The position numbers and the translations under genes are program-made. The notes beneath the pieces are model-generated. The model ran no database searches and was not told the origin of the DNA. It worked only from the letters and a program-made list of their open reading frames with translations. Positions 17,445-28,174 of a stretch of DNA of 64,000 nt are shown piece after piece (position 1 is the stretch's first letter; the number at the start of each line of letters is the position of its first letter). The stretch comes from Nostocaceae cyanobacterium (GTDB lineage Bacteria > Cyanobacteriota > Cyanobacteriia > Cyanobacteriales > Nostocaceae). The DNA lies in assembly GCA_030065825.1 (NCBI GenBank), contig JASJCY010000024.1:1-64000 (forward strand), written 5' to 3'.

Positions 17445-18566
17445 TTAAAATTCCAATAAACCTGTCCTCTGTAAGCGCGAAATCAACCCAGGACGCTTAC
17501 TATAATCCTTCTTCATTTGCTTAATCCTGGATTGAAACTCCTGCAACTTCCCCTGGTACTCAGCCAAATCCCGTAACTCGACCAAATACGCGACTGCTTG
17601 GTCATAAGCTTTCGATTGCTTGAGTGTAATCAACTCAAATACTTGTTGCCAAACTTGATCTTCCCTTTTCGCCAGTGCTTCTAATTTCTGCACTTTTGCT
17701 TGACGTGCGACTTCTTGTTCCCTTTCCTGACGTTTTATAGTTTCCCCTTCGGCTAGTTTTAATAATTCAGAGAGTGTACGTCTGGGAGTATCACTATTAA
17801 CAATGATTTTATGGTTCTCAGATAATTCTCGCAGTCTCATTATTAGCTGCACTCCTATGTGTGAATCACCTTTAAGGATTCTTAGCAAAAAATCGTTTTT
17901 TTCTGACTCACTCAAAGAAGGTATCAAATATTCTAGAGATTCTGATTCTTCTTCCTGGTATTCGCTAGCAGTTGCTGCTGCTGCAATCAAATCTTGCTCA
18001 AGTTCAAAGAAATCAGCAAAAACCTCAAGGGACTCTGATAAATCGTCCAAATTAGGAGGTACTGGAGGTTCAGTGTAATCTTCCTCTTCTTCATCAAAAT
18101 AAATTGGGGCAGCTTTGAGCCATGCAAGATATAAACTACGGTAATCACCACGCAATAAGTCATCTCGTAAGCATACCAAGCCAGATAAATACCCCTCACC
18201 GCTATCTATCCAATGACAAAGTTCTTCATCATTGATGTTTATATCCAAGATTATAAAATCTCTTGTTGTTGAGACAGTAATCCTATCTTCCAGACAGTAG
18301 AGTTCAAAAATATCTGCGTCAACCAGAAATTTGGGAAAGCGAAATATTAATTGTCGAGAACCCCAGCTTGCCATATAAAGCATGGCATCGAAACATTTTT
18401 CCAACAGTTCTTTAGGATCACCACGAAAATCGCCGTAATTGTAAACAAATATTGCTTGACTTGATGTCAACTCTACTCGACTGGAAAAACTCTGGATATA
18501 TGTCTTCTCTGAATTGGTTAGGGGTCGGTCTAATGTCAGAAACTCGTAATATTGATATTCGCTCAC
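17445..18566 (-). CDS. Uncharacterised acidic protein, SWIM-type neighbour
   Basis: I do not recognise a named family. The GTG at 18566 (VSEYQYYEFLTLDRPLT), preceded by AGAGG at good spacing, is the likely start; the frame itself opens 26 codons earlier. The N-terminal half is a soluble alpha/beta domain, the middle is strongly acidic (DEEEEDYTEPPVPP), and the C-terminus is a charged coiled coil ending SRLQRTGLLEF. The C-terminal helices resemble those of SWIM-associated proteins, whose broken relative lies at 11 kb. No membrane segment. Confidence 0.55.
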   Translation of the reverse strand: MSEYQYYEFLTLDRPLTNSEKTYIQSFSSRVELTSSQAIFVYNYGDFRGDPKELLEKCFDAMLYMASWGSRQLIFRFPKFLVDADIFELYCLEDRITVSTTRDFIILDININDEELCHWIDSGEGYLSGLVCLRDDLLRGDYRSLYLAWLKAAPIYFDEEEEDYTEPPVPPNLDDLSESLEVFADFFELEQDLIAAAATASEYQEEESESLEYLIPSLSESEKNDFLLRILKGDSHIGVQLIMRLRELSENHKIIVNSDTPRRTLSELLKLAEGETIKRQEREQEVARQAKVQKLEALAKREDQVWQQVFELITLKQSKAYDQAVAYLVELRDLAEYQGKLQEFQSRIKQMKKDYSKRPGLISRLQRTGLLEF

Positions 18567-18663
18567 AACAACCTCTTTAGACTTAACTCTATTAGTTAAA
18601 TATAAAGCCCAACGGGTACAAATTTTCCAGGCAACATTTCTCAATTAGTTATTTATTTTTATA

Positions 18664-18967
18664 TCAACGAGAGCGACGGCTTCGTATATTTCGCTGTGCT
18701 GATGGAAGAGAAGCTAAATAGTTTTCGATTGCTTGTAAATGTCCTTGAGGATTGCTATCTTTGTTTTGCATCCAATCAAGTAGCAGGGAAATATTGTATC
18801 TAATCACCCTTGAATTAATTGCAACAAGCGTGAATATCTTTTTGAAGCTTTCCTTCATGTCGATATTTTTTCAATGTTTCTGAGGATAAGCCAGTGAGTT
18901 CTGCTGCTACTTGCTTATTCACGAATTGATAATGCTGCAATGTGATGTTGTGTGGATAATTTTTCAT
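18664..18967 (-). pseudogene. Excisionase/MerR-type helix-turn-helix protein, frameshifted
   Basis: From 18967 (MKNYPHNITLQHYQF) the frame encodes VNKQVAAELTGLSSETLKKY, a MerR/excisionase-type helix-turn-helix. After DIHA the frame is lost; one base further on it resumes as LVAINSRVIRYNISLLLDWM and continues to a serine/arginine-rich end. The two halves overlap between 18815 and 18858, so a single-base frameshift explains them. Proteins of this kind often sit at the edge of integrated elements or next to plasmid primases. Confidence 0.6.
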
Positions 18968-20306
18968 CGTGAAAAGCCCCTTGAATATCAGGTATACGTT
19001 CCAATTTTTTTGCAAAATATTTCTGGAAGGAAATCTGTTGAAAATTTCCAATCAAAATTTGATAGACAACAAGAAGCTGTCACCGAACAACCAATCTTAT
19101 TGGTAAATTTGAGATTAGGAATTAAGAGTCAAAAAAGTTCGTCTTGTGGAAATGTAAAGCGGTTACAACTCATAAACATAAGTATTGCTTTGATTCATGA
19201 TGAAGCTCTAATTCAATCTCTAGTAGAATGCTACCGCAGGATAAAAAGTGTACAGATTTTGAAGCTAAAACAATAAATTTGGAGATGAACCCTACACTTT
19301 GAATCACTTATACATAATTTATCTATTTTTTGACAATTTTTTTGTGTACAACAAAATTAAAGCAAAATTTGACAAGATAAAAATATTACGAATTCCGGCA
19401 AATCAAATACTGAAAAACCTCAAAACCTCAATTCCCTAAAGTTCTGATTTATATAGTTTTGGAATCAAGTCTTCTGATGTATATGGCAAACATATATGTG
19501 TTTAAAAGTATAATTAGAAACCGAATACGGAATTTTGAAAAACACACATTAAATTTCTTCACATTCATGATTTCCCTTGTCAGATAACAGCTATAGGCTT
19601 TTATCTACAGCTGAGCAACTCTAAAAAATTCACTGAATCAAAATTATATAGCCAAAATGCAATGTTTTATTTGTGACAATACTGGATGACTCTGTTTTTC
19701 TGTTTTCTTTGATTTATTTACCAGTAAAGATAATTTTAATCTGAAAGACACTACTAACTCAAAATCCCCGAATTAGAACTAATATCACCCCGTTACTAGT
19801 GCAAATATATTCTGGCAAGATTTTAAATTGACCTTTAAATTAGCTGACATTATTTTTATGTATTTCTATAGATAATTGACTAGATACAAATGTGACAAAT
19901 ATTACCATTTTTGAAAAGAAAAATATTTATCTACCTAAAGGAATAGTACAGATTAATTATTACTTAAGGTAGATTTAGTTTGCATTGAAGACAAGCAAAA
20001 TCTGTTAAATAAGTATCAAGTCCAACTAAACAAAAGCATCTAACCGAATTTTAGATTTTAGATTACTCTACCCCTAAATTTATTTACGTCGGAGGGTCTT
20101 TCGTGTAGGGTAAAAAATCTTTTCCTTTTTCAGGGGCACTCACTTCATCTGCTCGTCAATCAATGTAAAAAATTACTAATGCATTCTTCTTGACCCTATA
20201 ACTCCAAAATCGTAAATCGTTTGACTGAGCAACACATCATCTTTCTTCAACCAGTCAAATCATCTTCGGATGCTTCTGTCAGAACTCATTCGTAAGAATT
20301 AAGCCC
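18968..20306. other. AT-rich gene-poor spacer before the primase gene
   Basis: This 1.3-kb stretch is strongly AT-rich and contains no gene I can support; a 121-codon frame at 18911-19276 is mostly antisense to the HTH gene and has no recognisable content. I saw no convincing iteron set. Its position directly upstream of the primase-helicase makes it a candidate for replication control or a promoter region, but no sequence signal proves it. Confidence 0.4.
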
Positions 20307-23210
20307 ATGCCAAGAAACATAAAAAAAGGCAAGCGCTCAAGTAAGAAAAATCCTTGTCCTCTTTGTGGAAATACTACAGGAAGTTGTAAATTAAATGACG
20401 ACGGTAGTATTTACTGCTATCATTCCCAGTCTGATTCAGCTCCATCTGGTTACGTCCACATTCGAGAACTATCAAGTGGGATGGGACAAGAATTTATTGA
20501 ACCTCATGTAGTAGATCAATTACTAGCAGCAGCTACTACCTTACACAGTAGAGGCAAAAAAGCATCTACTAAACAGATGGCTGAGTTAACGGGATTACCT
20601 TCTTTGTGGGCGATACTCCCGCAGGGAGTGGCTGCCGCCATCGCAGTACAGAAAGCTTACCCATCAAACTTTAGAGAATGGAATATTACTCATCATAAAT
20701 CCAATACCAAAAGCCAAGAAACACTCCAGGAAAATTTCTCACAACCCCTTGAGCAAGAAGTTCTTAGGGAGGAAGAACGGGATAATGAATATCGAAAGAT
20801 ATTGAAAAAACTACAACTAAAAGATTCTCACTGCAATCACTTACAAAATATACGTGGATTAGGTGATTTTCTTGATTTTATAGAATTTACTTCGTGGCAA
20901 GAAACACAAGTTCAAAACGTAAGTACTAACTTACCTGGTGTGGTTAAACGAAATGATTCCTTGCATTTATATGGTCAATCAGGACTGTTTCTACCACTTC
21001 ACAACGAATTAGGGCAAATTATTGCCTTCCAAATCCGTCCAGATGACCCAAGTAGTGGTAAGTATAAATGGGGTTCCTCTACACCTGTGGGGGGTTCGGG
21101 ACCAAGGTTAGATAACGGAGAAATGCCATTAGCATTTTGCTGTCCTCCAACAGTGAAATTATCCTCAATTGGATTAGTTGAAGGAGTTCTAAAAGCATGG
21201 TCAGTTGCTTGCAATCTCCAACAAATAATAATCGGTGCCCCAGGAGCAGCTTGGGATTGTAGTCCAAAATTACTCAAGCGTTATTTACAAAAAATCGCCC
21301 AAGATAGTAATATACCCCTCTCAAATTTAATCATTGATTTGTACATTGATGCAGGCATGTTGGACAATAAACACATCATGCATCGATACTATGAAACAGT
21401 AAAATTAGTACAACAATGGGGATGTAAAATTCGTATTGGTTGGTGGGGACAATTTACTAAACAAGAACCAGATATCGACGACCTAATTATTCAAGGAGGT
21501 CGTCATCAAATAACTTATATTTCAGTTGAAGAATGGATGGGGTTATGGTCAGATGATATCCGTTATTTCTTACTAGAAGAAAGGACAAATAAATTAACTG
21601 ACAACACCCAGTATACCTCATGCATTTCTCCACAATTTGACACTTCAGATTGGGTAGCACCAATACAACATCCAGATAAGTCAGAGTTAGGATATTGGAT
21701 AAAGAGTAAAGGTTCTGATAACGTGGAATGGCAATGGATTCCTAAAGCAGGCTTCAGCTTTATTGTTGAACGAGAGTTAATCGGTACTAACAATAACTTC
21801 GGAGGCTTAGTCATACAAGTCAAGCGCAGTTACGATTCAAGCGTAGAGCAAGACAGGGTAGTAGTTCCAGCCGAAGCACTCCATAAGGTAACGGATTTTA
21901 TTAACTGTCTGGCACGTTCCACTGGTAAGGTTTATTTAGTCAACAAATTGAAGCCAGAAGAACTGCACAAATATCTCCATAAAGAACTGTCAGCTTACCG
22001 AGCGCGGGGAGGTAGAACATATAAATTATGTGACCGTATTGGTAGACAATCAAATGGAACATGGGTATTTCCCGACTGTCAAATTTCATCAGATGGGCAC
22101 TTCATTACTGAAGAAGAGTCGGGTTGGGTTTTTAACCATACTTTGATAGCCAAAGAAAAAATTCCTCTGCCAAAAATTCATCAACAGCAGCAACCGGAAG
22201 TTCTTAAACATCTGGTTACTGCAATGAAAAACTTCTTTGGGGAACCTGGATTTATGCCAGTATTGTTCACAATGGCATTTGTGGTGGCTGGTTTATTTTA
22301 CGACGAAATCCAGTCAGAGGAAGGATTTTTCCCAGTTTTGGGACTATATGGTGATGCTGGAACTGGGAAAACCATCGCCGCAGTAACCGCCCTTTCTCTG
22401 TTAGGCTTAGACCAACGAGCAACACTCCACAAAACCTCTGAAAGTGCCTACCACGAGCGATTTAAGCTCATGGGAGGGTTGACACATTTTCTGGACGACC
22501 CCGATAAAGCCCAAGTGGCTTGGGTTTGTCAGCAAGTAAAGACACAATACGGTGGTGGGTCACGCTTCGTGAGGGAAAATAACCAAGACCCCCACAGTCC
22601 CCTGATGGTGGCTTCCAATTTTTCCATCGGAGATGATGACCCAATTATCCTATCGCGCTTGATTCGCTTAGTTTTTGAAGGAACACCCAACCCAAAAGCA
22701 TTTCGGGAATTGCATTCGATTTCCCGTTCAAGTTCCTGTGTCTTACCTGAGTTGATTAAATTGGGTTACCCTCAACAACAGGTGAAGGATTTAGAATCGC
22801 AATTAATTTCTAAGTTACCCGCAGCCCATGCAAGGTTAGCATCAAGTTTAGCCCTTGTTGGTTACTATGGTTTTCGCTTGGCTGAACTTTCTGGGGTTAT
22901 TTCTGAATCAGAAGTATGGAAATACCTTTCCTTATTGTGTGGTGAAGCTAACGAGGATGAATCGAACAAATCCTCCCTGGATGACTTTATTGATCGGCTT
23001 TTGATATTGCGTTCCCAGACAGAAATTGGGGAATGGAATTGTCGTCTGATTACCGAAGATGGGAACCCAGAAAATCGAAACTATAAGTCCCTCGCAGTTT
23101 ATTTGCATGGTGTTTGGTCGCTGATGTCCCGTTACTTTAAGAATCAGTTACCGTACAGCCATTCATATGATTCGCCAGCAAATAGAGAAGGAGGGAGGGA
23201 AGACATATAG
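20307..23210 (+). CDS. Primase-helicase-like replication protein (DUF3854/DUF927 type)
   Basis: A 967-residue plasmid-type replication protein. The N-terminal zinc ribbon has C17 and C20 (CPLC) with C27, C37 and H39. Next comes a toprim-like region (GLVEGVLKAW, then LYIDAG, then PDIDDLI), as in DUF3854 proteins fused to primase. The C-terminal half has a Walker A, GDAGTGKT (682-689), and THFLDDPDK as a likely Walker B, as in DUF927 helicases. It should prime and unwind DNA at the element's origin. The frame ends early at 23210; an overlapping frame to 23397 seems to carry its true C-terminus. Confidence 0.75.
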   Translation: MPRNIKKGKRSSKKNPCPLCGNTTGSCKLNDDGSIYCYHSQSDSAPSGYVHIRELSSGMGQEFIEPHVVDQLLAAATTLHSRGKKASTKQMAELTGLPSLWAILPQGVAAAIAVQKAYPSNFREWNITHHKSNTKSQETLQENFSQPLEQEVLREEERDNEYRKILKKLQLKDSHCNHLQNIRGLGDFLDFIEFTSWQETQVQNVSTNLPGVVKRNDSLHLYGQSGLFLPLHNELGQIIAFQIRPDDPSSGKYKWGSSTPVGGSGPRLDNGEMPLAFCCPPTVKLSSIGLVEGVLKAWSVACNLQQIIIGAPGAAWDCSPKLLKRYLQKIAQDSNIPLSNLIIDLYIDAGMLDNKHIMHRYYETVKLVQQWGCKIRIGWWGQFTKQEPDIDDLIIQGGRHQITYISVEEWMGLWSDDIRYFLLEERTNKLTDNTQYTSCISPQFDTSDWVAPIQHPDKSELGYWIKSKGSDNVEWQWIPKAGFSFIVERELIGTNNNFGGLVIQVKRSYDSSVEQDRVVVPAEALHKVTDFINCLARSTGKVYLVNKLKPEELHKYLHKELSAYRARGGRTYKLCDRIGRQSNGTWVFPDCQISSDGHFITEEESGWVFNHTLIAKEKIPLPKIHQQQQPEVLKHLVTAMKNFFGEPGFMPVLFTMAFVVAGLFYDEIQSEEGFFPVLGLYGDAGTGKTIAAVTALSLLGLDQRATLHKTSESAYHERFKLMGGLTHFLDDPDKAQVAWVCQQVKTQYGGGSRFVRENNQDPHSPLMVASNFSIGDDDPIILSRLIRLVFEGTPNPKAFRELHSISRSSSCVLPELIKLGYPQQQVKDLESQLISKLPAAHARLASSLALVGYYGFRLAELSGVISESEVWKYLSLLCGEANEDESNKSSLDDFIDRLLILRSQTEIGEWNCRLITEDGNPENRNYKSLAVYLHGVWSLMSRYFKNQLPYSHSYDSPANREGGREDI

Positions 23211-23397
23211 TAAGCAGAAGTTTCACTCTGACAAGGATTCGTCCATTACTTACCAACGACTCAAAGTTAATGTTCGGGCTGATGCTGATGGGGAAATTGT
23301 AATGCCAACCCCTCCACAAATGGTAACTCGCAGTTGTGTGGAGATTCCAATTCAGTTACTTTTAGAGCGGGTAAAGGGTTTTGAGTTATGGCAGTAG
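23167..23397 (+). pseudogene. Probable displaced C-terminus of the primase-helicase
   Basis: This frame overlaps the end of the primase gene by 44 bp. It encodes a 76-residue tail (MIRQQIEKEGGKTYSKQ, then a run ending LLERVKGFELWQ) that reads naturally after LPYSHS of the upstream frame. A one-base shift near 23165 would fuse the two. It could instead be a translationally coupled small gene. I favour a frameshift because helicases of this type often end in such a lysine-rich helix followed by a beta segment. Confidence 0.5.
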
Positions 23398-23659
23398 TCT
23401 GAAGGCAGTCGGCAGTTGGCAGTAGGTAAATAGGCATTTCTTAATTGCGTAGCAAGCTTGCTGCTCCCGCAGTATTGGCATCAGTTACTGTAGCAAATGA
23501 AATGGATACAACGCCGGTTGACATAAAAATAGTAACCCTTAAGATATAGCCCCAATAAGCTTTACAGCCTTTTGTGGGCTTTGAGTTACCGCAGTTCCTA
23601 CCTGAAAAAATAAAGTCATCTTTTTATCTTATTCGAGGCAATACTAATAACCCTACACA

Positions 23660-23810
23660 GTAACAAGTTAAATAATTTTTGTAGAGATGTATTTTTATTT
23701 AGTAACTTTAGTAACTTGAGAAAAGAAATAGCTGTAACTATTATCTTGTAAAGGTTTCAAGAGTTACTATTTTCAGAGTAACTGTCTAAAAGTAAAGTTA
23801 CTTCAGTAAC
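23660..23810. repeat. Cluster of GTAAC/GTTAC motifs, possible iterons
   Basis: Eight copies of GTAAC or its complement lie within 151 bp: 23660, 23702, 23711, 23734, 23763, 23778, 23797 and 23806. Most are within AGTAACT or AGTTACT contexts and two pairs are inverted around a short spacer. They lie in the gene-free 23.4-24.5 kb stretch between the primase-helicase and the T4SS. An origin-type iteron set or an operator cluster is possible. The remaining part of this spacer holds heptad repeats and AT-rich sequence. Confidence 0.5.
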
Positions 23811-24532
23811 GTTGGGGGAACATGTTTACTAAACTGCACCAGGGTATTGTTCCTGTTTGAAACTGTCGCTGTAAGGTGCTTCCTCTGGAGGAACGCGGGA
23901 AGCAAACGCTTATTATCTATGCCAAAAGGTAGAGCCATTGTTTATGTACCCTACGCAAAAGTTTTTGTAAATTTTGAAGATTAAAATTGCGTAATTTTAC
24001 ATTAATTACACATCAAAAGTTAATTTAATTTATACCTAAATAGATGTACTTTATGTAGAGTTGCGTAAAAGAAAAAATCAACAAAGTGATGAATAGATCC
24101 TCTCAATTAAATACTTTTATAGAATAAAAATAATTACTATGATCTCACGTTTGGTTGATGAATATTGTCAGATTTAGAAGTTCAATTTTGGGTATGGAAA
24201 ATTTTGTTGGTTGACTTTTTATGCCCTCAAAAACGTGCAAATTTTCTGAGTTCTACCAAGGACGCTATACCCAGAAGCATTCAACTACCATTCACCTGTT
24301 AATGGTTACTGCTGCTTCTTCAACAGCGCTGAATGTAATCATTAATCCTTGCGCGTTCAGCTTTGCAAACTTCAGCGTAACTATTATCTTGACGACAGCA
24401 ATTGTTACAAAACACAGGTTCAATAGATTATTCAATTTTCTTACAAAGCTAAATCAAGACTATAAAGTGAGTAATCAGTGGGGAGTAGTGAATAGAAAAA
24501 AGCACTTTCATGCGTCCTATTATGGGCAGTTC

Positions 24533-24853
24533 ATGAGGGCTACATATATATTTATTGGAACTTTTTTGGTTATAAACTCTTTATCAAAACCAGCACAAGC
24601 ACAATTTTTTCAAAACGCAGAAACTTGGATGACTGCCCAATTTACAGGTGCAGGTGAAGCAATTCCTCTAGTATTTAACGTGCTGCGGGGCTTGTTCTTA
24701 TTATACTTAGGGATTTCTTTAGTCAAAGTTATTCAAGCTGCCCGACAAGATGAAGATTGGCAAAATTTAGCCCGAACACCAATGATTATTCTAATTGCAA
24801 TAACTATGGGCGATATTTTAGCTAATTTAATTATTGGTGGAGGAGGAGCATAG
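24533..24853 (+). CDS. VirB2/TrbC-like conjugative pilin
   Basis: The open frame is longer, but the ATG at 24533 starts a clear signal peptide (YIFIGTFLVINSLS, then AQAQFF as cleavage site). The mature part has two membrane helices (VLRGLFLLYLGISLVKV and MIILIAITMGDILANLI) joined by a short charged loop (RQDEDW), the layout of VirB2/TrbC pilins. It is expected to form the conjugative pilus. The first 104 codons of the frame include heptad-repeat sequence and are probably not translated. It leads the T4SS gene order B2-B3-B4. Confidence 0.7.
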   Translation: MRATYIFIGTFLVINSLSKPAQAQFFQNAETWMTAQFTGAGEAIPLVFNVLRGLFLLYLGISLVKVIQAARQDEDWQNLARTPMIILIAITMGDILANLIIGGGGA

Positions 24854-25140
24854 GAAGAAGGCAGTAGGCAGTCGGCAGTCGGCAGTAGGAAGAAGAAAGA
24901 AGGGTGTAGGGGGAATTCTGATGAACTATGAAAATGATTTTAACTCTACTTAATACCTCGAATTTATGACCATAGCCTACGAATTTTCCGCTAAAATTAT
25001 ACACTTTCAATATAGTGCTTTACAACAAAATCTCACAACTAAACATGTTAGTGCGAAGCACTATAAAAACTCTTTACGACTGCCCACTGCCTACTGCTTA
25101 CTGCCGTCTCATAACGAAAATTTTATCACTAGTAAAAAAA

Positions 25141-25497
25141 ATGTCTAATAAATCAAAATATCGCACTGTCAATACCACTCTTGGTAAGCAACCAAACATT
25201 GGTCCATTTCCCGCAGAACAATTAATTCCTTGGGCAATCATTTGTGGAGTTTCTTATTATTTGGCTCACGGCTTATTTCGACTCAATTGGGTTTGGACTT
25301 GTGGAATTGCAGCTTGGGGAATATCAACTTGGTGGGTACTAACTGCTAATGGTAGTTGGAAGATTCTATCAAAGTTTATTGCAACACCTCATTGGACTAG
25401 AGCCTGCATAAGTTATCAACAAATACTGCATTCTCATCAGCAATTAAATACAAGGAATCAAAATGAAACCAAAAGTAGGAAAACGCATCGTAGATAA
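25141..25497 (+). CDS. VirB3/TrbD-like T4SS inner membrane protein
   Basis: The frame opens at 25015, but the ATG at 25141 (MSNKSKYRTVNTTLG) is the plausible start. Two adjacent membrane helices (AIICGVSYYLAHGLFRL and TCGIAAWGISTWWVL) followed by a cytoplasmic tail match the small VirB3 subunit, which anchors VirB4 at the inner membrane. It overlaps the VirB4-like gene by 35 bp, consistent with coupled translation. It has no signal peptide. The assignment relies on size, topology and position between B2 and B4. Confidence 0.65.
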   Translation: MSNKSKYRTVNTTLGKQPNIGPFPAEQLIPWAIICGVSYYLAHGLFRLNWVWTCGIAAWGISTWWVLTANGSWKILSKFIATPHWTRACISYQQILHSHQQLNTRNQNETKSRKTHRR

Positions 25498-28174
25498 CGG
25501 AGAAACTAAAGTTAGTCTAACACCTTTAGAAGACGCTTTTGCATTAGTGACAATGTTGCAAATTAACCTACAAGGACGCTCTATTGGTGCTTACGTATTG
25601 CGAAAAGGTACAGACAACTTCTTAATTCATTTTGGATTTGAATGTGCTGGAATTCATTCTACCTTACGCAACGAACAAATCGACCCAGTTTTTGATGCCA
25701 TAGAATCGGGTTTAAAAGACTTGCCATCAGGGGAAAGATTAACGATTCATTTAAGTTCATTTAGTGACGATAATGCCAGACAAAAACAACTCCAAGATTT
25801 AATCGAACAAGCACCAAATAAAGAATTGCAATACCTCCTCATAGGCGATCGCTGTCGTACCCAACAGTTAACCAAACTTGGTATCCGTAAACCCAAAAAT
25901 CTGCGTTTATACTGCACCTATACCATTGAACCAGACACTACTGGAACAACGGATACCATAGAAAAGTTACTTTCCAAAATAGAGCGTTATTGGAAGTCTT
26001 TCACCGGCGAAATCAACGAATTACAATTCCTCCGCATCGAGCGTTTGTTACAAACATCCTTTACCGATGGCTTCCAACTCTGGGAACAGCTACTATCGAA
26101 TAAAATGGGACTGGATATTCGTCCTCTCAATGCTGAAGAAATGTGGGCAATTCTGTGGCGAAGATTTAATAATACTCCACCTCGTTCCATCCCTCAACTG
26201 TTGATTTTAGATGAAAACGGACTGCGGGAGGAAATTTACTCCCAAGTCGCTCCCACATCCATATTGATGGAGTATGAATCCTCAATTCCCGTTGCTGACA
26301 GACGTTGGGTACATCTGCAAGGAAAATATATTGGAGCGCTCACCTTCGCAGATAAACCTAGTGGTTGGACGGATAAAGAATGTCAAATGCGTTACTTATG
26401 GGAGGTATTGTCTAGAGAACGAATATATGACACCGAGATTTACTGTCAATTAATGAGGGCGAACGAAACCCTGGTGAAAACTAACATGCAGCGCCTTACT
26501 AAACAAGCTAACACTTCTGCCACCATCGCCGAAGAGAAAAATTCAGTTGATGTCAAATCCCTACTCAACATCAAAAAGTCCATCGCCGCTCAGGAAAAGC
26601 TCTATGAAGGTGCTGTGCCAATTCATACAGCAACTGTATTTCTAGTCTATCGCCCCACCCGCGAGAAATTAAACGAAGCTTGTCGATATCTGCAATCTTG
26701 CTTTTTACGTCCGGCTTGGGTGGTGAGAGAAACCGAATACCCTTGGCGCATATGGTTACAGACGTTTCCTATCACCTGGGAACGGTTGATGACAGTTCCT
26801 TTCAACCGACGGCTGCTTTACCTCAGCAGTGAAGTACCGGGACTAATGCCATTGGTGCGAACCAAATCCACTGATGATAGGGGTTTGGAACTAATTGCCC
26901 AGGAGGGAGGAACCCCCATCTATCTCAACTTATATACCCAACACAAGAACCTGGGGCTATTTGCCACTACCCGTGCGGGGAAAAGTGTTTTGGCATCTGG
27001 TATCCTCACCCAAGCCCTGGCATTAAGAATGCCAGTGGTAGCAATGGATTATCCAAAGCCTGATGGCACCAGTACTTTTACTGATTATGCCCGGTTTATG
27101 GGTAAAGATGGGGCTTACTTCGACATTGGTAAGGAATTTAGCAATTTGTTTGAGTTACCAAATTTACGTTCCCTACCACCTAAGCTACAACAAGAACGGT
27201 TTGAAGATTACAAGGATTTCCTGGCTACTGCCTTACTGGCAATGATTGTCGGTACTCGCGGAAGTCCGGAATCAAAAGTACTTACTGATACTATACGTTC
27301 AATTATTGCACTGGCATTGTCGGCGTTTTTTAGTGATGATTTAATACGCGATCGCTACGGGGCAGCCTATACTAACGGTTTTGGTTCCCAGGAATGGGCA
27401 ACAATGCCTACTTTACATGATTTTTTGAGTTTCTGCTCCTATGAACGGTTACGGCTGGATTCTTTGACAGGGGATACCAAAACAGCCTTGGAGACGATAC
27501 GCTTGAGGTTACGATTCTGGCTTTCCTCACGGGTTGGACAAGCATTAGCGCAACCTTCCAGCTTCCGTAGTGACGCATTGCTGCTGATTTTTGCCCTGCG
27601 TAACCTATCCAACGACGATGATGCAGCTATCCTAAGTTTAAGCGCTTATAGTGCTGCATTGCGACGGGCATTAGCAGTTCCAGCAAGCGTCTTTTTTATC
27701 GACGAAAGCCCTATCCTATTTGAATACGATTCTATCGCAGCATTGGTTGGTAGATTGTGCGCCAATGGCGCAAAAGCGGGAATCAGAGTCATTTTATCAG
27801 CCCAAGACCCCGATACCATTGCTCAATCTCCTTCAGGTGCGAAGATTTTTCAGAATTTAACTACTCGGTTAATTGGACGGATACAACCCACTGCTGTTGA
27901 TAGTTTTAGGAATATCTTGAAGTATCCCCAAGAAATTATTTCTCATAATGCTACAGAAAGTTTTTTTCCGAAAAAGAAAGCAGGTTATTCTCAATGGTTG
28001 CTGGATGATAACGGAATTTTTACTTTCTGTCGCTATTATCCACCATCTAATTTGTTAGCAATAGTGGGGAATAATCCTCTGGAAGTTGAACAAAGAACAG
28101 CTGCTTTTGCAAGGTATCCCGATAAGTTTGTGGCATTGACGGAATTGTCGAAAGAATTAGTGAGTGGTGAGTAG
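25463..28174 (+). CDS. virB4: VirB4/TraC-like T4SS ATPase
   Basis: A 903-residue ATPase. The Walker A region is ATTRAGKS (501-508, K507), a form with Ala replacing the first Gly, and Walker B is VFFIDES (D747, E748). The N-terminal half matches VirB4/TraC proteins that drive substrate and pilin export; a MDYPKPDGTST loop precedes the ATPase core. It acts at the inner membrane with VirB3 and VirB6. It overlaps virB3 and is followed by tandem heptad repeats. No frameshifts are seen, so this part of the T4SS is intact. Confidence 0.88.
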   Translation: MKPKVGKRIVDNGETKVSLTPLEDAFALVTMLQINLQGRSIGAYVLRKGTDNFLIHFGFECAGIHSTLRNEQIDPVFDAIESGLKDLPSGERLTIHLSSFSDDNARQKQLQDLIEQAPNKELQYLLIGDRCRTQQLTKLGIRKPKNLRLYCTYTIEPDTTGTTDTIEKLLSKIERYWKSFTGEINELQFLRIERLLQTSFTDGFQLWEQLLSNKMGLDIRPLNAEEMWAILWRRFNNTPPRSIPQLLILDENGLREEIYSQVAPTSILMEYESSIPVADRRWVHLQGKYIGALTFADKPSGWTDKECQMRYLWEVLSRERIYDTEIYCQLMRANETLVKTNMQRLTKQANTSATIAEEKNSVDVKSLLNIKKSIAAQEKLYEGAVPIHTATVFLVYRPTREKLNEACRYLQSCFLRPAWVVRETEYPWRIWLQTFPITWERLMTVPFNRRLLYLSSEVPGLMPLVRTKSTDDRGLELIAQEGGTPIYLNLYTQHKNLGLFATTRAGKSVLASGILTQALALRMPVVAMDYPKPDGTSTFTDYARFMGKDGAYFDIGKEFSNLFELPNLRSLPPKLQQERFEDYKDFLATALLAMIVGTRGSPESKVLTDTIRSIIALALSAFFSDDLIRDRYGAAYTNGFGSQEWATMPTLHDFLSFCSYERLRLDSLTGDTKTALETIRLRLRFWLSSRVGQALAQPSSFRSDALLLIFALRNLSNDDDAAILSLSAYSAALRRALAVPASVFFIDESPILFEYDSIAALVGRLCANGAKAGIRVILSAQDPDTIAQSPSGAKIFQNLTTRLIGRIQPTAVDSFRNILKYPQEIISHNATESFFPKKKAGYSQWLLDDNGIFTFCRYYPPSNLLAIVGNNPLEVEQRTAAFARYPDKFVALTELSKELVSGE

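Noticed and set aside
18911-19276. 121-codon plus frame
   Set aside because: Largely antisense to the frameshifted HTH gene; no motif.
24221-24532. N-terminal extension of the VirB2-like frame
   Set aside because: Contains heptad-repeat sequence and precedes a clear signal peptide; start placed at 24533.
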